DNA from: Gnetum montanum
Lineage: Eukaryota; Streptophyta; Gnetopsida; Gnetales; Gnetaceae
Direction: 5' to 3'
NCBI GenBank assembly: GCA_015680685.1
Contig: MNCI01003374.1
Span: forward strand, 62,001-126,000
Length of the DNA: 64,000 nucleotides
Shown here: positions 56,909 through 64,000 of the stretch, in pieces
Layout: the number at the start of each line of letters is the position of its first letter
Position numbering within the stretch: position 1 is the first letter of the stretch
The notes under the pieces: generated by a model
What the model was told of the DNA's origin: nothing
Databases searched by the model: none
Seen by the model: only the letters and a program-made list of their open reading frames with translations
Program-made: the position numbers and the translations under genes

Positions 56909-57855
56909 AATTGACCAGTCTTTCCCTTAAAAAAATACATAAAATCATGTTCACAAAACATCAAAGATGTGCAAACATGAATTTTTATTAGTGTATGTAC
57001 ACCGCAAGATCATCATAAACCAAAAGGTTGAAGATGATGTTACGAGTATCCTTTGCCAAAGAAATGAAGGTACGAGTTGGTGTAGAAAAAAGTTAGGATA
57101 CTGGTTCCTAAAAAGGAAGAGAAGAAAAATACATGAAATCATGTGCATGACAAAATTTAAAATGTAGTCGTAAGCAAATACTTATGAAACTGAAGAGAAG
57201 TAAGAGGTCATGGGCTTAGAATGGTGGGAGAAGATGATGAGCATGGTAGCAGCAGAGATGGGAGTGGAGATGTAGATGTTCTCTACAATGGTGGACCTTG
57301 GATTTACTAGAAAATGAGAGGCAGAGGAGGTAACAAGAGTTGTGTTGGTGCTGCTAAGCATGCCATCTTGGGGGCTACTAGCTGGGTTGGCCTTGATGAG
57401 GGTTTTGGATTGTTGACATTGATGAGTGCAGGATTCGTTGGTTAGGGCCTACAAGGTACAAGTGCTTGGCACCTTAGGATGGACAACATCAAAGAGGTTA
57501 GCAGGTCCTAGGGAGTGATGTGCCTTAAGTTGCATGCTCTCGCTTTGGAGGGTTTGCACATGTTTGAATGCAGCCTCTTCAGCAAGTTTGTTTTAGCTGG
57601 TGTGTAGTTGTGATTGGAACTTGTTTGGTGTTGGGTGATCTCCTCATGGGGAGTTGCAGATCTAGAGCTTTGTTCACTGATAGGGGAGCTTATGCTTGTC
57701 GTGTTTCCGAAGTTGGGGGCTAGAGATTAGGTCCTATTGGGGGACCCCTAGTTCTTTGGCACCAAGGGCTTGGCCTTGATGCCTTGGAGGCTAGGTGCCC
57801 ATCATGCATTGGTGTGGGTTAGGATGTTAGGAGTCCCTTGGTATTTATGAACCAC
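56909..57855 (+). other. Sequence between the two J-type LINEs
   Basis: AT-rich to 57180, then a more G-rich stretch (57200-57850). The latter may be the start of J2 ORF1 or its leader, but no conserved motif is visible. Confidence 0.3.
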
Positions 57856-58190
57856 AAACTTCTTGCACACGATCATGGGGTTTTTCGGTGAGTTCATCTT
57901 GTTTGACAAATTCAAAAAAACAAAAGAGTGCATGGATATGTTAGATTTTGTGTTTGGCGGTCCCTCTTCGCAGATGACCTCCTCAAAGAGGTCACTCTGG
58001 GTCTGCCAACAGGGGAAGAAATTCTTGCGATCAAGTACGAGAACATCCATTTGTTGGCATCAATGCCCTCAGGCTTTGTGATACATGGCCTATGGGTTTT
58101 GCGGCAAAGGAAATCATACCATGGAAGAATGCTACCTATGTCACAGAGGAACACATTGACATCAGAAGGAGTTTGGTGACCTCTCCCTCT
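57856..58190 (+). pseudogene. LINE J2 ORF1 remnant
   Basis: Near 58075-58135 one frame reads YGFCGKGNHTMEECYLCHRG, a slightly decayed CCHC zinc knuckle as in plant L1 ORF1 proteins. The preceding stretch (FVFGGPSSQ, KRSLWVCQQGKK) could be its nucleic-acid-binding domain. J1 lacks this part. Confidence 0.45.
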
Positions 58191-58332
58191 CCTTGCACCT
58201 TTTTTTTAGGGCGGGGGTGGGGGGCGTGGGAATAGGTCTAGAGATGAGGCTGAAGAAAACCCAACAAAAAACTGACTTAGGGACCTGGATGATCCTAAAA
58301 GGGGTATACAAGAAAAGGGCTACCAGTAGGCC

Positions 58333-59080
58333 ATGAATATCATCTCATGGAACTGCAGGGAACAAGGTACCCTCTACAAAAGAGGTACCTTGAAGGAATT
58401 GATGCGAGTTGGTAACTCTGACGTTGTGTGCCTATAGGAGACCAAGCTCCAAGTCACACAATGTCAGGTTTTAGAATAGCAAGGATGGAATGCCATTTTT
58501 GTGGTATCTTGTGGGAAGCCGGGGGGTGGGGGGTGTTTGGTGACTATTTCTAAGATCCTAATGCACCTGTTTGAATAATCCTAGTTGAGCATCACCACCT
58601 TCATGCCTTTGTAGAGACTTTAGCTAACAAACTTCTACAGGCCACATGATCTAGAAGCTAGACTAAAGGAGCTACACAAGATTGTGGGACAAATCCCTAA
58701 TAGCTTGGATCATGATTGGTGATTTCAATCAACGGTCATTCTTGTGGGAAAAGATTGGGGGAGTCTCAACCCCACCCCCAAGTAGCCAAGAATCCTTGTT
58801 CTACCTCCAAAACTTTGAACTGGTTGATGTGGAGGTTAAAGGATGTTGTTACACCTGGCACAATAGATGGAATGTCAAAGATTGACAAAGTTTGGGTCAG
58901 TTTGACATTGTTTCTTACAAATGAAATTCATGTCATTGAACTTGAAAGAAGGGCCTTTGGTCATAGAGTGCTTCTTTGCTCCATTCATACACCTGAAAAG
59001 TTGGGGCCAAGACTTTTCAGACTGGAAAGGTCATGGTTAAACAAACCTTGGCTTGCCCACCTCGTTTCAGATATCTAGAA
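58333..59080 (+). pseudogene. LINE J2 endonuclease remnant
   Basis: MNIISWNCREQGTLYKRGTL matches the J1 start MKVFSWNCRGQGTPYKRNT. Then DVVCL-ETKLQVTQ, and in another frame MIGDFNQRSFLWEKIGGVS (GDFN) and GCCYTWHNRW. The SDH motif is not retained. Confidence 0.72.
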
Positions 59081-59319
59081 GAGATACTTGTCTCAGACGG
59101 ATCCTAGAGATTTCCTCAAAAAGGGACTTATTGCCCTCAAAAAGAGGATACATGAACAACAAAAGGGAGATAAATATGCTTTCAAAAAGCATTGTGCTTG
59201 CTTGAAAGAAAGATTGTTGGAGATCTGAGCTAGCTAGGAGCTAGGGCAATCCTCAGATGAGGAAGAGCATGATCTCCTCTTCCAACTACATCTCTCGAAG
59301 GAAGAAGAGTAGTACTGGA

Positions 59320-60780
59320 AGAAACGAGCACAAATGAGATGGCTACATGATGGAGATAGGAATGCTAAGTTGTTCTTTGTTGCAGCTAAAACGAACAAGG
59401 AAGGTAAAAGAATCCATAGCATCACGCAAGGGGAAAGCACTGTGCATGATGAGCAAGTCATTGCCCATGCTATGCAACAATACTGGTCTGGCATTTGGTT
59501 TGGGGGAGATCCCTCTCCTAGTTCCATCCACATCTAGAGGGTCATTCAAGTGCAAGAAAATGAAAGGTTGATTGCACCTATCACTAAGCAAGAGCTTTCT
59601 GAGGTCTTTAGATCTATGAGAGCTAATAGGGCCCCAGGTTCAGAGAGATGGGTGGAAGTTTTTAGACACTTCTTCAACATTCTTGGCAACAACATTGTTG
59701 ATGCTTTCAATCTCATGCTTAGATGGGGACATGTTAGACATGAAATAAATTTCTTTAGAATTGTGTTGATACCAAAAATTACCCACCCCATTGAACCAGC
59801 TCACTTTAGGCCAATAGGGGTTTGTAATACGTTGCTTAGGTTGTTTACAAAGATTCGTATTGCTAGACTACAACCACTCATGCCCTCCATAGTGGGCTTT
59901 TGGCAAATTGGATTTATCAAGGACATGTACATTCAGGACCAAATTCTATTATTGCAAGAGATCATGCACTCTATGCAGAAAGCAAAATTCCTAGGTATGT
60001 GCATCAAGCTTGATATTGCTAAGGGCTAAGATAAGGTCTACTAAGGTCCACTTAACGACATTATGCTATGAAAAGGGCTCCACCCAAAATTTGTTGATCT
60101 ATGCATTAACCTTTAGGCTTTAGGGGCCTACTCTTTTGATATTAATGGACGTCTTTGGGGATTTTCTTCCCTCTGTAGGGGTTTATGCCAAGGAGACCCC
60201 CTTTGACTATATCTCTTTATCATCACCATGGACACTATGAATACATATTGTAAGGCTGAAGGCATTTGCCATTTGAGCATTGAGGGGGTCACGTGTATTG
60301 TTGAACACTATGCAGATGATAGGATTTTAGTCATGTGGTCGATGGCTCCATAGGTGGAAGTAGTGTCTAGAGCCCTCCAGAAAATGTCCAAAGAGATTAG
60401 ACTTACTATGAATTGGGGAAAATCCATGGCTCATTTCTTTTGCACGGACACAATGGTGAAATGAAGGATATGTAGGATGTTGGGGATCCAACAAGGGTCT
60501 TTGTAGGACTCATATTTAGAAGTGCCCATGTTTGCATGAAATTGCAAGGCCCCTTGGACAGTGCTGATATAGAGAATCCAAACTAGAGTGCAACACTAGG
60601 CTTCCAGAATCTTGACCTAGAAGGGCAGAATACTGTTGGCTTCTTCTATCCTATTAGAAATGGGAAAATTCATAGCTTTGGTTGATTATCTTGGTATCCC
60701 GACTATGGGGGAGACAGTGTTGCCCTTAGGGCAAGGGCTTCAAGATGCTGAGAGCTTCTTCCTTGGATTGGTCCCAAAAA
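59320..60780 (+). pseudogene. LINE J2 reverse transcriptase remnant
   Basis: The longest open part, 59550-60029, reads FRSMRANRAPGSERWVEVF, HFRPIGVCNTLLRLF, VGFWQIGFIKDMYIQDQILL and CIKLDIAKG, block for block like J1. YADD is kept at 60309-60320 (EHYADDRIL). After the palm, stops are dense. Confidence 0.78.
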
Positions 60781-60879
60781 TCAAGAGCAGCTAAGTCCCC
60801 AAGTTGGCCTTACCTTTGCTTTGGTAGGATGCTATGGAGCTTGTGGAACTTTTCTTCTTCTAGTTGGGTAACATGTGAA

Positions 60880-61040
60880 AGCTCTAGGGAGTGCACTTTA
60901 CCTTCCTCTGTTGCATGCAGCTAGGCAAGCCACCTAATCTTCCAAAATTTTTCTTGGTTGCCCTTCATTGGAGAAGAAGGGGACACCACTTTGGCTTGAG
61001 CTTGGCCTTATGGAAAGTAGTGCGGCTTGTGGAGGCACCA
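60880..61040 (+). pseudogene. LINE J2 post-finger region
   Basis: MHFTFLCCMQLGKPPNLPKF, then LHWRRRGHHFGLSLALWKVV corresponds to LHFAFLRCLRLGTPVNLPRF and the following residues of J1. It shows that this unusual region is a fixed part of the family. Confidence 0.7.
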
Positions 61041-61219
61041 TTGGCTAAGCCCACTTTTGTCACCATGCCATATACTAAATGTAGGCTATCATAGGAGGGA
61101 GAGTCCTCCTCCTCTATGCAAGCCATCTTGGAAGGAGGAGCTGATGGTGGTAGGGGAAGGTTTGGATTGGTATGTCGCTACCACATATTGACCCTTCTCC
61201 TTGTAGGAGTAGGTCTAGA

Positions 61220-61870
61220 CCCTCGAGGATCATATTCGTAGAGAGTTGCAACGAAAGTTTGAAGTTGACCTCCATAGGGACACTATTGAGGTTGACGCCA
61301 AAGTCAGGGTAGAGGAACAAGCATGATGGGAAGTTGAGCTACAAAGATGGGAAGAGGAGGCCAAGGCTAAGTGATGGGAGGAAGAACAATAGCTTAGAGA
61401 GGTGGCTGCGAATGAGCAGCATCAAAAGGAGCTACAAGACGTTGCATTTAGAAGTGAGATGGAGGACCAGCTCTGGGAGCAAATTAGGGAGTACTTGCAC
61501 TAGGAGGAGTTGGAGTGGCTGTGAAGAGAGGAAGAGGAGGAAGAGCAGCGTGTCAGGGCCCTTTTGGAGGAACAACAAATTAAAAGGAACCATGATGCTA
61601 CACACAAAGCCAATGCCCAATGATGGTTTTGCATGGGAAGATGCCCATGTATGGTCATGAGAATAAGTCACAATGTCTTGTGGGCTAGGCTGAGGAGATG
61701 TATTAGGACTACTTCCGCTAAGTTTCACTTTGAGGCCACCATTGAATCTGCCAAAAACAACATGAAGAGTAGTGTAAGGAATTTCAGGAGGCTGCAATGT
61801 TTGTTGCCTTGAAACACTATAGGGCAGTCCTGGATGCGGTACACGCCCAGGAACAGGCACGGTGCCCCTG
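61220..61870 (+). pseudogene. LINE J2 coiled coil and DnaJ-like end
   Basis: Glu/Gln/Arg-rich coiled coil (RVEEQA, WEVELQRWEEEAKAK, EEEQRVRALLEEQQIKRNHD) with several TAG stops. Then GRCPCMVMRISHNVLWARLRR, about six residues, and SAKFHFEATIESA, aligned to J1 GRCPYFVLGIS... and SARYHPDAGFSQE. HPD has become HFE (61726-61734). After it, one frame reads CKEFQEAAMFVALKHYRAVL, in the place and style of J-domain helix III (F-x-E-x-x-x-A-Y-x-VL), the part hidden by the gap in J1. Confidence 0.65.
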
Positions 61871-62084
61871 TACTAGGCTGCCAAGGTCCATCGGATGCCA
61901 TCATTCACAAGGACCAAGAAGGGTTGCCCGATGTGGGTGTGGATAGCCTAGTGATGGGGCAATTTTTGTTTTTTGTCAAGCACCCCTTGTTTGCTGTCCT
62001 GTTCGTTTTTGTTTGCTGACTGCTGGAATTAAAGTTAATCCGATGTGCACATAACATTGCTTGCCATTCTCTAGCAAGAGGCCA

Positions 62085-62390
62085 GCATTTGACTTAGCCC
62101 ATTGGCTGGCATTTTGTAACCTTTCTATTGGTAAACATGTGCAAATTTGTTTTTTTTTTTTTACATCTTGCTGTTTTTCTGTTCCTCTATATACTTATTC
62201 TTTTATTTTTTTAAAAAAGGTTTTGGCTTTGAAACCTTATGCATTGTAATGCAACTACTTGCACAGCACTTGGGAACTGGACATTTCATGATAAAAGTGA
62301 TCATTGTTTCAGCAGATACGTTACGTGTAGGTGAATTGATCTTTGTCTCATTATCGGAATTGATACTGGTTTTGTGTAGGCACATATTGT
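62085..62390 (+). repeat. Dispersed repeat pair, copy 2
   Basis: Partner of 42800-43085, in the same orientation, with a longer T-run at 62150-62161. Confidence 0.65.
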
Positions 62391-63460
62391 GCATGTTAGG
62401 CCAACACTCTTGTTCTCAGTTAAGTATTTCATATAATGGTGATTTCATGCTTTGTGTGATGTTTTTAAAATGAATTTCTGTACCATCATGTGTTTCAGCA
62501 CTGCAACAATGACTTTTTTGGTCATGTTCAAAACTGCTAGATAGCTTTCATCATCATAGTGCTTTTATCTCATCAACATAGGCTAACTCATTACCTAATG
62601 CTCGTGGACGTTTATTTTTGTTATACGTCCTCGAGGTGGGATGTATCTCAACATAACTCTGGAAATTGAACTTATGACTTGCAAACCACAAGACACCTAC
62701 TGTAACCAATGGATCTAGGTTTCTAGATAGCTTTGATATTATTAAATAGTTATAAGAACATACCTAGGATTTTTTAGATTGGTTGCATGTATTATGGATC
62801 CTTGATCATATTTTGTAGTTGATGTCTTAGATATCAGGGAATCACTTTGGAGCATTGGATACTGATTTTGTTTCATTGGCTAAGTTGCTAAGAACATGGT
62901 AAGGTTCACTCTAAATCCAAATTTTAGAATCAAAATTATTTTCTTTATTTGTTAAAATAAATGTTTTAAAAGTTGGGAAATTGCTTTTAATGGAAACAAG
63001 AGAGTTGGGAAAAGTCGGCAAGTTAAATGAGGTGGTAAAGAAAGTCAAATGAATCAGATTGAAAAACATGGATTTTGTATGAAAAATACTGAGAAGAAAA
63101 AGTTGGCCCAACCACTTGGGCTGGCTTGCATTTTAGTGTGGTGACTAATCATTAGATTGACAATCAGTTGCTAGTTTGGAACACTGGTTAAAATATTCTT
63201 AACTTCAAATTTTAATTATTAAAGATGTAGACCATCTATTTGTTTTGGTTGAAGACTTATGTAGTTTTATATGTTTTTTTTTTCTGACAAGGACATCACC
63301 CATCCCTTATGTAAACCTCAAGACATTGTTGTGTGTGCTTCTTGCTTATGTGTGTTGCCTTTTGTGTCTTGAGGAGTTCAGGATACATTCAGGATGTTCT
63401 GGGACTTTTGGGAGCTTGTTGGAGGCGTTTGGGACTTCAACTGGGACATCTTATTGTGTT
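62391..63460. other. Unassigned sequence
   Basis: AT-rich, no gene recognised. A SINE-like snippet may lie near 62655-62730 ('aaattgaacttatgacttgca'). Confidence 0.3.
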
Positions 63461-63469
63461 GGACCCTGC

Positions 63470-63650
63470 CTGGAAAGATGTCTTCTCCTGGCAAAAGACA
63501 TCTTCCCAGTTTGAAAGATGTGTTCTGTGACAGCTTGGCTCTTGGGAAAGATGTCTTCCTTGATGTCTTCTTTGCATCCTTGCTACATTTGGGAAAGATG
63601 TCTCCTCCTTGGCAAAGATGTCTTCTTTGGCAGGGAGATGTTCTATTGTA
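63470..63650. repeat. Clustered 'aaagatgtcttc' repeats
   Basis: About seven occurrences of GGAAAGATGTCTTC or close variants (also in inverted form as 'aagacatcttcc') within 180 bp at irregular spacing. Reading frames through it on both strands are by-products. Confidence 0.75.
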
Positions 63651-63716
63651 CAGATTCCAACAGACACCAAATTGTAATTTTGATTACTAGGGGAGACGAA
63701 GTATCACTCAAGAAAG

Positions 63717-63724
63717 TATAAATA
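63717..63724 (+). promoter_or_regulatory. TATA-box-like site, possible LTR promoter at window end
   Basis: TATAAATA followed by a G/A-rich leader ('gtgagagg', 'gagagaggatgag') looks like the U3/R part of an LTR whose remainder would lie beyond 64000. No LTR end or partner is visible. Confidence 0.35.
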
Positions 63725-64000
63725 AGTGTCAAAGGCCTGACATTGGGCAAGAGTGTAAGAGAGTGGCAGAAGTTGGAAGGGAGAAGAGTGCAGGTGAGGG
63801 AGAGCTTGTGTTAGGACAATTGTGTCCAATTGAGTGAGAGGCAAGAGTGAGGCACTTGAGAGAGGATGAGAAATCTGTCTTGAGCTTTGTGCTCTAAGTA
63901 TGAGCAATTGAGGGATTGAGAGGGGACATGTGTGGCCTCTAATATCCTTGGGAGGTTTGAGTTAAGCTTGGCCCCTCATCTTTGAAGTATTTTTCCATTT

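Larger units (their letters stand above)
57856..61990 (+). mobile_element. LINE J2: decayed relative of J1
   Basis: Plus-strand LINE with an ORF1 remnant, endonuclease, polymerase, post-finger region, coiled coil and J-like end, parallel to J1 along its whole length but AT-shifted and full of stops (many TAG). It shows what J1 looks like after long decay. Both ends are approximate; a T-rich stretch at 62150-62160 and 'tttttttaaaaaagg' at 62212 lie beyond it. Confidence 0.78.
41579..64000 (+). other. Presumed cofactor B intron 3 (start)
   Basis: Begins with a GTAACT donor after exon 3. I looked for a continuation resembling FRKFKEK and for the CAP-Gly core and saw neither. The region is filled with the repeats and LINEs listed separately. 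Whether it is really one intron cannot be shown from this window. Confidence 0.45.

Noticed and set aside
42800-62390. The pair 42800-43085 and 62085-62390 as LTRs bounding a 20-kb element
   Set aside because: Direct orientation, but no TG...CA ends, primer site or duplication, and the interval holds unrelated LINEs and an artefact.
1-64000. CRISPR arrays, operons, prophage or bacterial mobile systems
   Set aside because: Spliced plant gene, LTR elements and LINEs show a plant nuclear genome; no spaced identical repeats of CRISPR type were seen.
1-64000. Intact tRNA or rRNA genes
   Set aside because: Only SINE heads with tRNA-like boxes were seen; no cloverleaf with proper stems was recognised.

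Overview
The window is nuclear DNA from a seed plant with a very large, repeat-packed genome. A gymnosperm is the most plausible guess, but the sequence does not prove it. The reasons are an AT-rich background almost free of host genes, nested LTR retrotransposons, several LINE families, tRNA-derived SINEs, scaffold gaps (33148-33205, 52276-52416, single Ns) and one host gene with kilobase-scale introns.

Layout. (1) 525-30786 is the footprint of one Ty3/gypsy Tat/Athila-like element, here called A, on the + strand. Two later insertions broke it: chromovirus-like element D (9002-18067, minus, target-site duplication TTATG) and element B (19345-27211, minus, duplication ACAAG). B is a relative of A that has lost RNase H and integrase. 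A itself is flanked by CTGAT/CTAAT. D also carries a truncated LTR insertion (E) ending in a perfect 41-bp-arm palindrome, a 22-bp minisatellite, and an intron-containing accessory gene on the strand opposite its gag-pol. (2) 30792-36600 holds decayed LINE pieces, three SINE copies and a solo LTR (32866-33497, duplication CTAGT) that landed in a LINE. (3) 37187-41578 holds the only recognised host gene: the first three coding exons of tubulin-folding cofactor B (ubiquitin-like half). The CAP-Gly half is not visible, so the remaining 22 kb is either one giant third intron or the gene is broken. (4) 41579-64000 holds a scaffolding artefact around 45536-46578, tandem repeats, a LINE of unusual, animal-like type (G, about 47.6-51.8 kb), a GC-rich and fairly young LINE (J1, minus, 52135-56901), and a decayed relative of it (J2, plus, about 57.9-62.0 kb).

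The most interesting signal is in J1 and J2. Behind the usual endonuclease, reverse transcriptase and zinc-finger regions, both carry a long coiled coil followed by a DnaJ-like (J-domain) segment. The HPD motif is intact in J1 and decayed in J2. Other signals are short LTR promoters built from variable arrays of palindromic motifs, and accessory retrotransposon genes with their own TATA boxes.

Almost every transposon reading frame is broken, often by TAG stops as expected from CAG-to-TAG decay of methylated cytosine. They are annotated as pseudogenes. Domain calls come from reading translations by eye; no database search was possible.
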